In this document: positions 25,429-35,328 of the stretch, piece by piece
How the letters are laid out: the number at the start of each line of letters is the position of its first letter
How positions within the stretch are numbered: the stretch's first letter is position 1
Assembly: GCA_947069175.1 (NCBI GenBank)
Contig: CAMTDV010000012.1
Location: 37,790,341-37,854,340, forward strand
DNA length: 64,000 nucleotides
Origin: Scalesia atractyloides
Taxonomy: Eukaryota > Streptophyta > Magnoliopsida > Asterales > Asteraceae
Direction: 5' to 3'
The notes under the pieces: generated by a model
The model's input: the letters and a program-made list of their open reading frames with translations, nothing else
What the model was told of the DNA's origin: nothing
Databases searched by the model: none
Made by a program: the position numbers and the translations under genes

Positions 25429-25503
25429 TGGCGGAGTGGTTGAGCGTGTGGAAGTTAAGGCTCTGAAGTTTACCCAGCTGACCCGGGTTCGAAACCCGGC
25501 AGC
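25429..25503 (+). other. Antisense tRNA(Ser)-like module, element A left LTR
   Basis: The plus strand reads GTGGCGGAGTGGTTGAGCG (A-box-like, as in serine or leucine tRNAs), a long variable region, then a perfect T-arm, CCGGG TTCGAAA CCCGG. The acceptor stem does not pair. Its direction opposes the retroelement transcript. Confidence 0.65.
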
Positions 25504-25692
25504 ATTGTTTTATTTTTATTTCATTAATTTTAATACTTTTTCAAATATAACTTTTATAATCCAATATACTTATTAATTATGTATCGTTTAAAATTATTTG
25601 GGCATTAAATACGCCACAAAATTTTTAACTGATTGTTTGGTTAATAAACGGAGCGGGTTTGGTAAATCCGGTTTTTTTTTACGGATGTTACA

Positions 25693-25727
25693 GTATCCCC
25701 TACTTTTAGAAATTTCGTCCCGAAATT
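25693..25727 (-). other. Element A polypurine tract region
   Basis: On the minus strand AAATTTCGGGACGAAATTTC is followed by TAAAAGTAGGGGATAC and then the LTR. 'TTTCGGGACGAAATTT' just before the 3' LTR is typical of plant gypsy elements. It is also a near-perfect palindrome. Confidence 0.75.
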
Positions 25728-25979
25728 TAAGTAGTGGCATATTTGTCTAAAAAGGATGGTGTTTAATTTGACAGTTACATACTTAGAAAAAGAGTAAGAG
25801 TTTAAATTTTTGTTTGAGGCGGTAACGTTCCTTGTAAGGGTTGAGTACCCTGCTACAGGAATCGCTTTTTGTTGCCTACGGTAAAAATATTGATAAGCGG
25901 AGTTGATTCACTGAGTAATTTCATGCAATAGTTTTGATATGTTTGGAAAGATAAGGTTATATCCTAAAACAAAACTTAT

Positions 25980-28150
25980 AATACTACAACCTACATGGAA
26001 CTTCTCATAGCCTCCTGACAATGCCTCTGATCCTTTGGCAAGAATACTTATATATAGGAAGTACCAGCGGCGTATCCACGATATTCTTGTCAAATTTTCA
26101 TTGGTTTTATCAGTAAGTCATGATTGGTTCTATGATACGACTCTAAACATAACAAACACAACAACCAATGTCTGAGTCCTATTTCTGATAGTATACATGT
26201 TTGATTGGTGACATGATCCAATTTCTTTAAATGATGAGATGATATAAATGCTAGATCAGTGAATATAAAAACAAACTTTAACCAAGAAATTACTAAATCC
26301 TACATGGAGCTTCTCATAACCGCCTGACAATGCCTCTGATCCTTTGGCAAGAATACTTATATATAGGAAGTACCAGCGGCGTATCCACCATATTCTCGTC
26401 AAATTTTCATTGGTTTTATCAGTAAGTTATGATTAGTCCTATGTGACTCTAAAGCATAAATAAACACCACAACCAATATCTGAGTCCAAATTCTGATAGT
26501 ATACATGTTTGAATGGTGGCATAATCCAATGATGAGATGATATGAATGCTAAATCAGTGAGTATAACTCATATTTCAATCAAGACAATACTAAATCCTAC
26601 ATGGAACTTCTCATAACCGCCTGATAATGCCTCTGATCCTTTGGCAAGAATACTTATATATAGGAAGTACCAGCGGCGTATCCACCATATTCTTGTCAAA
26701 TTTTCATTGACTTTATCCGCACGTTATGATTAGTTCTATGTGACTCTAAAACAAACACAACAACCAAAACTTGAGTCTCAATTCTGATAGCATACATGTT
26801 TGATTTGTGACAGTTCCTCTCTCGTTTGTTGTGATGGAGAGGTTAGTCTATGTAGAAATGGAACACAATCCAATTTCTTTAGATGATGATATGATATGAA
26901 TGTTAAATCAGTGAATGTAACACAAATTTCAACCAAGACAATACTAAATCCTACATGGAACTTCTCATAACCGCCTGATAATGCCTCTGATCCTTTGACA
27001 AGAATACTTTATATATAGGAAGTACCAGCGGCGTATCCACCATATTCTTGTCAAATTTTCATTGGTTTTATCCGCAAGTTATGATTAGTTCTATGTGACT
27101 CTAATACATAAATAAACACAATCAACCAAAGCTTGAGTCTTAATTCTGATAGTATACATGTTTGAATGGTGACAGTACCTCTCTCGTTTGTTATGATGGA
27201 GAGGTTAGTCCTTGTGGAAGTGAGACATAGCTCAACTTCTTTAAATGATGAAATTGAAATACGTTGAAATGTATGATGAACAAACTTCGACCAAGACATT
27301 ACTAAATCCTACATGGAACTTCTCATAATCGCCTGATAATGCCTCTGATCCTTTGACAAGAATACTTATATATAGGAAGTACCAGCGGCGTATCCACCAT
27401 ATTCTTGTCAAATTTTCATTGACTTTATCCGCAAATTATGATTAGTTCTATGTGACTCTAAAACATAAATAAACACAACAACCAAAGCTTGAGTCCAAAT
27501 TCTGATAGTATACATGTTTGAATGATGACAGTACCTCTCTCGTTTGTTATGATGGAGAGGTTAGTCCTTGTGGAAGTGAGACATAGCTCAACTTCTTTAA
27601 ATGATGAAATTGAAATACGTTGAAATGTATGATGAACAAACTTCGACCAAGACATTACTAAATCCTACATGGAACTTCTCATAACCGCCTGATAATGCCT
27701 CTGATCCTTTGACAAGAATACTTATATATAGGAAGTACCAGTGGCGTATCCACCATATTCTTGTCAAATTTTCATTGACTTTATCCGCAAGTTATGATTA
27801 GTTCTATGTGACTCTAATACATAAATAAACACAATCAACCATAGCTTGAGTCTCAATTCTGTTAGTATACATGTTTGAATGATGACAATACCTCTCTCGT
27901 TTGTTAGGATGGAGAGGTTAGTCTATGTAGAAATGGAACACAAACCAATTTCTTTAAATGATGAGATGATATGAATGTTAAATCAGTGAGTACGAAAACA
28001 AACTTCAATCAAGACAATACTAAATTCTACATGGAACTTCTCATAACCGCCAGATAATGCCTCTGATCCTTTGGCAAGAATACTTATATATAGGAAGTAC
28101 CAGCGGCGTATCCACCATATTCTTGTCAAATTTTCATTGGCTTTATCCTT
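25980..28150 (-). repeat. Tandem array of seven ~300-360-bp units, each with a conserved hairpin, in place of pol (element A)
   Basis: Hairpin cores lie at 26034-26094, 26343-26403, 26640-26700, 26994-27055, 27352-27412, 27708-27768 and 28070-28130. Each has arms TTTGACAAGAATA and TATTCTTGTCAAA (or one-base variants) around a loop of about 35 nt with GGAAGTACCAGCGGCGTATC. Between cores the sequence is less conserved and some units carry an extra block (ACCTCTCTCGTTTGTTATGA). On the minus strand a short open stretch (WIRRWYFLYISILAKGSEAL) recurs, but it never extends into a real ORF. Confidence 0.88.
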
Positions 28151-28234
28151 AAGTTATGATTGGTTCTATGTGATTCTAAAACATAAACAAATACAATCAA
28201 CCAAAGCTTGAGATAACATAAAGAAAACATAAAA

Positions 28235-29620
28235 CTAAACAATTGGAGTTGAATCTTGATTTTCGGTGAAGGGGACTAGTTGGGTGGTTTCGTTTGGGCC
28301 GTCATTATCTTCAACAGGATTGGCGTTGATGTTGAAAACTCTTCCTCTTGCTGGTGGCCTAGTGGTTAGGTTTCCTTGATTTGCTTGGTTAACTGGGTTT
28401 GCTTGAGCTTGGGCGTTTATGATGTTAATCAATCGAGGGCACGTGTTTCTGAAATGGGTAGGGTCGCCACAATTAAAGCAAGTTCGAACATAAGGTAACA
28501 TGGGGTATTGAGGTTGTTGATATGTTTGGATCATGTTTTGAGTAGGGGGTGAGATTTGGTTTTGAGAGGTGCGGCAAACCTTGCTCAAATGACCATAGCG
28601 TCCACAATTCGCACATAGTCGACAAGGTAAGGTAGATGGATGGTGATAAAAACAGGTGTTACATCGAGGGTGAGGTCCAAGGTATGGTTTCTTGTTTGGG
28701 TAAGTTGAGTTGGGTGCTATTTGCGTGATTGGGATAGCTTGGATGGGTATGGCTTGTGAGGCTAGTTGGTTGCGTTGGGTGGTAGCGAAAAGTTGCCCGT
28801 CTCGTTTTCTCTTAGAAATAGGTTGAGAAGGGGATTCGGTTTGGGTGGAGTTGGAGGTTTCAGTCGATGCTTTATCCTTCTTCTTCTCCTCCTTGAAGTC
28901 TTTGTTCCGGATTCGGTTCTCGGTGAGCTCTGTAGCTAACTCCATTGCTGCTTCCAAAGTTGCAGGCGTGGTACTTATTACAGAGTCCTGAATCTTTGAC
29001 GGAAGACCTCGAATGTAGTGCTCGATCAAACGATAAAGAGGAGTGAACAAGTTGGGAACCATTTGATTTAACTCGAGAAATCTTTTGTTGTACGTGGTGT
29101 GGTCGCCTTCCTTTTGCTTCAACGAATAGAACTCATCTTCTAATTTCTTGATTTCGCTCATTGGGCAAAACCGTCTTGTCATGATTTCCTTCAACTCTTC
29201 CCAAGTCAAAGTCATAGCGTCTTCAACACCTCGTTTGGCCTTCTCTGTATTCCACCAAGTAAGTGCTATTCCATATAAACGACCAGTAGCATATCGCACT
29301 TTGCGATCATCGGGGCAATCGCAATTTAGAAAAGTGTTCTCCATTTCTTCAAACCAATGGAGGAGAGCGGTGACACCTTCAGTCCCTTCGTATTTTGGAG
29401 GGTCGCATGATTTGAAATACTTGTAGGTGCATTTGGTGGTATTTGGGGGAGGGTTGATAACATTTTGATCTTCTTGGTTGACAGAATTAGCGGTAAGGGC
29501 TTGTTGGACTTGAATTACAATGTTGGGTATTACGGCAGCCATTTGTTGAGCGATTAGGGCAGCCATGCGCTCGCGGGCTTTTCCTGCTCTCATCTTCCTA
29601 CGAGCGAGGCTAGAAGACAT
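28235..29620 (-). CDS. Element A gag (Ty3/gypsy type) with two CCHC zinc knuckles
   Basis: A 461-residue open frame. Residues 1-40 are basic then hydrophobic. Residues about 95-235 match the Retrotrans_gag domain (YATGRLYGIALTWWN, WEELKEIMTRRFCP, YRLIEHYIRGLP). Residues 240-275 are charged (KEEKKKDK, SKRKRD). Knuckles CANCGRYGHLSKVC (336-349) and CFNCGDPTHFRNTC (381-394) follow C-x2-C-x4-H-x4-C. It then reads ARGRVFNINA, the segment that in complete gypsy elements leads into protease. Here the frame instead ends after an acidic tail. The protein would coat and package RNA. Pol is absent, so gag is the only product. Confidence 0.92.
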   Translation of the reverse strand: MSSSLARRKMRAGKARERMAALIAQQMAAVIPNIVIQVQQALTANSVNQEDQNVINPPPNTTKCTYKYFKSCDPPKYEGTEGVTALLHWFEEMENTFLNCDCPDDRKVRYATGRLYGIALTWWNTEKAKRGVEDAMTLTWEELKEIMTRRFCPMSEIKKLEDEFYSLKQKEGDHTTYNKRFLELNQMVPNLFTPLYRLIEHYIRGLPSKIQDSVISTTPATLEAAMELATELTENRIRNKDFKEEKKKDKASTETSNSTQTESPSQPISKRKRDGQLFATTQRNQLASQAIPIQAIPITQIAPNSTYPNKKPYLGPHPRCNTCFYHHPSTLPCRLCANCGRYGHLSKVCRTSQNQISPPTQNMIQTYQQPQYPMLPYVRTCFNCGDPTHFRNTCPRLINIINAQAQANPVNQANQGNLTTRPPARGRVFNINANPVEDNDGPNETTQLVPFTENQDSTPIV

Positions 29621-29639
29621 CTACAAGGAATACATATCA

Positions 29640-30388
29640 AGAGTATGAGTTGGATGTTTTTGGGATCATGGGTCGTATTTAGGAATGAACATTTATAAAA
29701 TAAATATAAAATAATAAATCTACTACATCCATAGGATGTCTTGGGCTTTGCTCGTAATTGGGCCTTGCATGCCGCCATACTTCACCTTCGTAATCATGTG
29801 GGCCCCCATGAATACCGGGTTTTTCATATGGTTCGCATGTGTTAGCCTGGTTACGTACACTAAAACCCGGAGAAAATCGAGAAATATGTAACGTATGATA
29901 TTCGGAATGTGTCCAGGTGTGGACACGGTGACACCTCAAAGTGGGGTTAGTTCAAACGACGTTTGGTGTGGCATGCTTTGGCCTAATAGGTCCTTCGTAC
30001 TCTCATCGTTAGTCCCCAGGTAGGCAAACTGGTCCGTTATATTGGATTTATACGAATGCCAACCTAGACAGGACGTCCCGACTACCGGTACTTGTACCCT
30101 TACAGTTACTACATGCCCGTCGCAGAACTCACTTTGATGAGATTTGAAAAATGAAAAATGCGACAAAATCTTTGAATGACGAAAGTATAAAGATGATTTG
30201 AATATGTGAACATTGAAATATGTATGATGAATGTGTATGTAAGTATGTATGTTTGACTGTAAGTATAAACAAATATGAAACAAATAAATATCATAAGTTT
30301 GCATGTAACCTCATAAACAATTAAAATCTAGTCAACTATAGTATAGGCTCTAAGGGTCTAATAACCTATCCTATATCCCTATAGTCAT
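29640..30388 (-). other. Element A leader between primer site and gag
   Basis: About 750 bases without a long sense ORF. It is strongly conserved with element B (60650-61412), including GGCATGCTTTGGCCTAATAG and CTACCGGTACTTGTACCC on the plus strand. Packaging and dimerisation signals would be expected here, but none can be proved by eye. Confidence 0.6.
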
Positions 30389-30401
30389 GGCTCTGATACC
30401 A
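30389..30401 (-). other. Element A primer-binding site (initiator Met tRNA)
   Basis: The minus strand reads TGGTATCAGAGCC, complementary to the 3' end of plant initiator methionine tRNA. It starts three bases inside the right LTR. The same sequence is at the same place in element B. Confidence 0.9.
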
Positions 30402-31340
30402 ATCTGTCACACCCCGACCCGCAGCGGAAAAGGTGATCGAGGAATGATTGGGTTATCATCAAAGCTCATGACATTTATTATAACGTTTCATATTTATTAT
30501 TACAATTTAAAGGGAAACATACAATCATAATTACATCATGTCCTACACATCATTCTAGACTTCATTATTTTCTTGTAAGGCATTTCCTAAGTTTTCCTTG
30601 CTTCATCCTGTTCACCTGTATCATGTGTAAAAATGGTTTTTGGATCAATAAAAAGTTGGCGAGTGAATCCTATGAAAAACATTTGTACAAGTTTATTGAA
30701 TTGATAAAAGAAAGTGCGTAACCACATATGAGTAAATATGGATGTAAACTTATTCACAAAACACTTAATATTAAATAATGCACAACATACAATAATAGAT
30801 TGTTTTAAGGCACGCGTTGCTCAACTCGTCTCCCACGAGGAACTGATGGCCCTAATGAATGATTTGCATACAACTTGACAATATGAAATACATAACTACA
30901 AACAACATTTACATTCTAAGTTTAAGTCATAATATGGTATGGCACGAGTTTAAAAAAACGAATTAGTTTTAGTGACACATGATACACCCCAAAACGTGTA
31001 ATTAAAAAGGAGAGTTGTAAGATTCACTCACATTGGGTGCGTTCGGTTGATGATGTTGAATGCGCACGAAGTTTGATTTAACTACGAGTGAAACTAACCT
31101 AGATAATAACATAATGGTTCGGTAAATAAGCTGATTTTATTAATCAATTTTAGTAGGATTATTGGATATATTTTTGTGAGTTTAAGGCTATTTTCTAACT
31201 TTAAAAATGTTATTTTTAAGTATTTTTAATTGATTTTTAAATAAAATAAATAAATAAAAATAATAAAAAAATGTTGACTTTTTGACCGTTGACTTGTTGA
31301 CCGTTGACCTGTTGACCGGTTTTATTGTGTAAATGTATGC

Positions 31341-31753
31341 GCCGGGCAGGACTCGAACCCGAGACCTCCCGTTCGCGTGCACGCAGCTCTACCAACTGAG
31401 CTACGTGTCTAACCCGAAATATTTCTGTTTTTAATTATATTTATATACTAATTGAATTAATCCGAAAATCATTTATTTTAAAAACGATTTTAATGCATCG
31501 GCTCGGTGCTCGCCACAGGTCTCGAACCCGGGACCTGTGGTTTAGTTTGGCACACAGTCCACCGCTGGACTGTGTGTCTAACTTGGTAAATAATCTGGTT
31601 TTTATTATACTTAACAACTTACTGAAGTTAACCCGGTTCGGTCTCTAAAAAAAAGGCATTTTATTTCTGTGAAGGTGCGTGTGTCAAGAATCGAACTCGG
31701 GACGTCATGCATATTGTTTGCACACAGTCCACCACTGGACTGTGTGTCTAACC
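31341..31753 (-). other. Three sense tRNA-like modules, element A right LTR
   Basis: These are the same as the left LTR copy, at about 31341-31415, 31512-31583 and 31680-31753. The second module here pairs perfectly across the B box (CCACAGGTC / GACCTGTGG), whereas the left copy has one mismatch. Confidence 0.7.
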
Positions 31754-32458
31754 CGTTCATAAAACTGTTTTTAATTAATCTTATATCATATCAGTACTTC
31801 GTCTTCTTCGTTAAACTTAACCAGAATCGATGTCCGACTGTTTTGACAAAAATAATCAGTTTCTTTAGTAAGTTGTGATTAGCTACATGTGAGATTAATA
31901 AAAACGAGAGAGATTAGGTGTAAGATATACCGAACAGAGATCCTCTGTTTCGCCGGCGAAATTTCCGATAACAGCAGGTTATTCCGGCGACGTTTATATT
32001 GCGGCAGAAGGTCTTCAGGAAGCTTGAGGTGAGTGTGGGTAGCTTCGGTATGAGCTCTAGGTGTTCTGTTTTTAGAGTAAGGCACAGAGGTGAAGGGGTT
32101 CGGTTTTCCGGCGAGTTGCAGAAACTTTCCGGCGAGTGAAACTTCGTCGAGAATGGGTGTGATCGTGAGCGAAAAGGCTATCAGAGGTTAGAGGGTGCAT
32201 TTATAGGGAAAGACATCGATGAATTTAGTCCGATTACCGACTTGATTCGTCGGTCAATAATTTCTCCGGCGGTTATGACTTGTGTCGCGGACTGGACATC
32301 GGTTGATTTTAAGGTTAATGCGTCGGTTAAAACAGAAGAAACCGTCCAATCTCGGCGAAGTCGTCGGGATTTCCGACGACTGCGATTTGGGCGCGTCAGT
32401 TTGAATTCGAGTTTGTGTATTTGAATTAATTGTTTCTAATAATGAACAAGAAACACAA

Positions 32459-32533
32459 GTGGCGGAGTGGTTGAGCGTGTGGAAGTTAAGGCTCTGAAGT
32501 TTACGCAGCTGACCCGGGTTCGAAACCCGGCAG
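32459..32533 (+). other. Antisense tRNA(Ser)-like module, element A right LTR
   Basis: This copy of the module at 25429-25503 has the A-box-like and perfect T-arm segments unchanged. Confidence 0.65.
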
Positions 32534-33524
32534 CATTGTTTTATTTTTATTTCATTAATTTTAATACTTTTTCAAATATAACTTTTATAATCCAATATAC
32601 TTATTAATTATGTATCGTTTAAAATTAATTTGGGCATTAAATACGCCACAAAATTTTTAACTGATTGTTTGGTTAATAAACGGAGCGGGTTTGGTAAATC
32701 TGGTTTTTGACGGATGTTACACTTCAAGAGGTGCCCTTTATAGGGATTAACAACTACCTTATTACGATCACTTAGCCATGTTCATTTCGAACAATGGCTG
32801 GACCATAATGGTCTTAACCGAAAGTCAAAGCGTTTTCCGTAAAACGCTTGACTTTTGGCTATAAAAGCCTATAAACGAAAATGCAAGAGCAAGGAACACT
32901 TACAAGAGGTTCCTAGAATGCAAGAGAACTAAGTTGGATGCTCCTTTCAGCTAGGAACTTCCAGAGGAGGGAGAAGAGTGTATGAATGAGAAAGGTGCAA
33001 GTTGGAATGGTGAACTTAAGCACCTATTTATAGTAGGAGAACTCAAATGGGGCGATGCCATGTGTTTAGGGGTGTAAGGGGAAGCTTACAAGTGTCCTAA
33101 AATGTGGCATAGCTGTTTGGAAGGCCATGGTTTTGAATTCATGGTTTTTGGAGCTTTGTTTGGAGGCCAAGAAAAACTTTCTGTAGCAGAGCCTCTCTCG
33201 CGCCCCGCGAGAGACCCAAGCCTGGTCTCTCGCGGCCCGCGACCGCCCGTTGGCCAGTTTCAAAAACTGACACTTTAACCCCTTAACTTTATAAAGCTTC
33301 CAAAAACATTTTAAAACACCTTTTTGGCACTTCTCCGTAGCCAATACTTGGCATACCCGGGATTATGCTCGGACATTGTCGAGCTCTCGGTTCGTTAAAA
33401 GGTCACTCAGAGGTATAAATTAATATTTTGACACTTTTAATCCCTCCATTATCTAACTTTCTCATATTAACAAAAATCGAACCCTCTCGCCTAACAATTG
33501 GCACGTAAGAGAGTTAGGACTTCG

Positions 33525-33750
33525 TAAAGGATCACTCAGAGGCTTATTATAAGCATGTTGATTCCGATGTCACTCAGAGGCTGGGCATGTTGACATATCA
33601 GTCACTCAGAGGCCAAGTTTCAAGCATGTTGACATATCAGTCACTCAGAGGCTAATGATTTAAGCATGTTGACATATCAGTCACTCAGAGGCTGTTATAT
33701 ATGCATGTTGACATCGGACCGTCACCCAGAGGCTCAGTTTGAGCATGTTA
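33525..33750. repeat. ~40-bp tandem repeat GTCACTCAGAGGCT ... AGCATGTTGACAT
   Basis: Six to seven units of CACTCAGAGGC followed by a variable spacer and GCATGTTGACATATCA lie near the end of the second-family LTR. On the minus strand this is near the LTR start. It has no coding potential. Confidence 0.85.
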
Positions 33751-33831
33751 TTGATCTTTAATAGACTATATTTAAAATACAACACGTGTCACTATAATAT
33801 TGGACACGATTTTACAGGGTGTTACATTAAA

Positions 33832-34059
33832 CATCGTAACATAACAACCATCTCATCTTCTTCGATTGTTATACTGTTTGCTGATATCAGTCACTGTGAA
33901 AAGAAAAAACCGAGGCTCCAGAATCAACTACCTCAAGATTATATTTGATGCCACCTCATGTTCGCCACGTAGAGTTACACGGTGAACTTGAGCTATATGC
34001 ATATTTAATTTGTGTAATTAAAATGGTTCCGAGGTCAATGATTCTTTTATTATTATTAT

Positions 34060-34104
<45 letters not shown>

Positions 34105-34314
34105 TATTATTATGTTAAATTAGGTTAGAGATACTAATTGACTATGTATATAAAATGGAGATGGCATGTGTAAATTTGCAAGGATACTTGAAATAAGTTG
34201 ACTTCAGTAAAGTATGTTGTGTAACCATTTATTTCATATGTTCAAGTCTGCAACCAACTCTCTTGGCCCTATATTCTTTGTTATCATTATCAATTGCCAC
34301 GTTCCTTAGATGCT
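33832..34314. other. Interior of the MULE-like element, with a TAA/ATT microsatellite (about 34048-34112)
   Basis: This follows the right TTAAA duplication. It contains a long (TTA)n/(TAA)n run that changes strand near 34061. No gene is recognised. Confidence 0.6.
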
Positions 34315-34322
34315 TCCGTTTA

Positions 34323-34477
34323 CAGTGGCGGATCCAGCCTTATTTTGTAGGTTCACATGAACCCACTCGGATTTGAAAAAAATGGGAAAAATATTAAGAA
34401 TTTTGTATGATTTGAAAAAAGTTAGTGAGAATCTACCAAAACGAACCCACTGAAAAAAGTTTCTGGATCCGTCACTG
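34323..34477. mobile_element. hAT-type MITE (CAGTGGCGGATCCAG termini)
   Basis: 155 bp. The ends CAGTGGCGGATCCAG and CTGGATCCGTCACTG are inverted repeats with one mismatch. An 8-bp duplication, TCCGTTTA at 34315-34322 and CCCGTTTA at 34478-34485 (one mismatch), flanks it. These termini are common for plant hAT MITEs. It lies inside the MULE-like element. Confidence 0.88.
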
Positions 34478-34485
34478 CCCGTTTA

Positions 34486-34960
34486 TTAGGGCCATAATGT
34501 GGAGGAAATGATTGCTCTAAATGCTAATGATACCGACGACATTATTGACCTTCCATCTCAAAAGGATGCATGTATGAGATTTCTGATTATTTTTTTTTCA
34601 TTAAAAGATTTGTTTACAAATACCTAATAACTTCAGTGAATTCTAAAATCAACTTAGAAAGAAGAATCACTGAATGAATGGTCGATACTAACATTCCAAT
34701 TGAGAATCATATATCAACTAAGAAAGAAGATTCATTGAATGAATGGTTAATACTAACATCCCAATTGAGAATAATAAGTTTGTAACTGAACTGTGGGAAA
34801 CATACAAGGATGCGTTTTCAAAGAATCTGGTAAACTATATCCTAGTGTTGAGGAACTTTGGTGATGGATCATGTATAAATGGATCCCAAACACACAAAGT
34901 CATCAAAAGTTATGTTATAATGACCCAAAAGGTAAAATAAGAATAAGTTAACACCACCCG
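34486..34960. repeat. MULE interior with a ~65-bp imperfect duplication
   Basis: The segments around 34650-34712 and 34716-34772 share AGAAAGAAGA.TCA.TGAATGAATGGT followed by ATACTAACAT.CCAATTGAGAAT. A short plus-strand open stretch (34743-34940) may come from a captured gene but I do not recognise it. Confidence 0.5.
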
Positions 34961-35257
34961 GTATAACAACCGGAGAAGCCGAGTTGCAAATTTTGCTCCG
35001 GTGGCTGGAATATCGCCGGAAGCTGGCCGAATTTAAGAAGACAGGGTGTAAAACTGCAGCAGGGTAAACCACAGGGCATAAAAGTGGAGTTTACTCTAGT
35101 TATTTTTATTATCAGGGGCAGAAACGAGTTGTTATCAAAGTGAGGTGAAGATTGATTCAATCAAGTAAACACGAAGTACAAGATTGCAAAATTTTTATTT
35201 TAGAAGATAAATCTAATCTAGTATGTAAACCTCAAGAGGTAAATCTGAAGTTTACTC

Positions 35258-35290
35258 AAATGTGCTCTATGTCGTTTAATAAAGTGCTTA

Positions 35291-35328
<38 letters not shown>

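Larger units (their letters stand above)
23373..25692 (-). repeat. Element A 3' LTR (left copy)
   Basis: It has the same ends as the right copy. It is directly followed on the plus strand by GTATCCCCTACTTTTAG, which on the minus strand gives the purine-rich tract CTAAAAGTAGGGGATAC. Confidence 0.93.
23373..32721 (-). mobile_element. Element A: complete gag-only LTR retrotransposon (TR-GAG type), TSD CTTCA
   Basis: A 9,349-bp element with LTRs 23373-25692 and 30405-32721 and a perfect target duplication CTTCA at 23368-23372 and 32722-32726. It is read on the minus strand: primer site next to the right LTR, one gag ORF, a tandem repeat array, then a purine-rich tract next to the left LTR. There is no protease, reverse transcriptase, RNase H or integrase anywhere inside, so it must use enzymes from another element. 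The gag relates it to Ty3/gypsy elements. The two LTRs differ by roughly one percent by eye, so insertion is recent. It sits inside the solo LTR at 21044-33826. Confidence 0.93.
30405..32721 (-). repeat. Element A 5' LTR (right copy)
   Basis: It runs from TGTCACACC at 30405 to GATGTTACA at 32721 on the plus strand, so on the minus strand it is TGTAACATC...GGTGTGACA. It is nearly identical to 23373-25692. Promoter and polyadenylation sites are not obvious. It holds three sense tRNA-like modules and one antisense module. Confidence 0.93.
21044..33826 (-). mobile_element. Solo LTR of a second retroelement family, interrupted by element A (TSD TTAAA)
   Basis: It begins TGTCACACCCCGGATTTCC at 21044 and ends AGGGTGTTACA at 33826, with a perfect 5-bp duplication TTAAA at 21039-21043 and 33827-33831. 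Subtracting element A leaves about 3.4 kb with no coding region, primer site or second LTR, so a solo LTR is the simplest reading. Its termini resemble those of elements A and B (TGTAACA ... GGGGTGTGACA on the minus strand), but the body is unrelated to theirs and contains different tandem repeats. Confidence 0.78.
20698..35257. mobile_element. MULE-like TIR element, split by a retrotransposon nest
   Basis: The left end (20698 onward, GAGTAAACTGCAGTTTTACC) and the reverse complement of the right end (GAGTAAACTTCAGATTTACC) match as long inverted repeats of about 300 bp. The flanks carry a 9-bp duplication with one mismatch, AAATGTGTT at 20689-20697 and AAATGTGCT at 35258-35266. A 9-bp duplication and GAGTAAA termini fit Mutator-like elements. 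Without the retroelements at 21044-33826 the element is about 1.8 kb and has no recognisable transposase, so it was non-autonomous. The right end lies 210 bp before the PELOTA start codon. Confidence 0.78.

Noticed and set aside
25429..25503. Real tRNA-Ser gene on the plus strand
   Set aside because: The T-arm is perfect, but the acceptor and anticodon stems are not, and copies sit at the same place in each LTR.
26000..28145. Conserved small protein repeated in the tandem array (WIRRWYFLYISILAKGSEAL)
   Set aside because: The frame is open only because the DNA unit is conserved. Starts and ends differ between copies, and neighbouring sequence carries stops. Stem pairing explains the conservation better.
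25980..28150. CRISPR-like array (regular repeats with variable spacers)
   Set aside because: Units are 300-360 bp, lie in a plant retroelement, and the spacers are related to each other. There are no cas genes.
29148..29426. Plus-strand ORF inside element A gag
   Set aside because: Antisense shadow of gag with no independent support.
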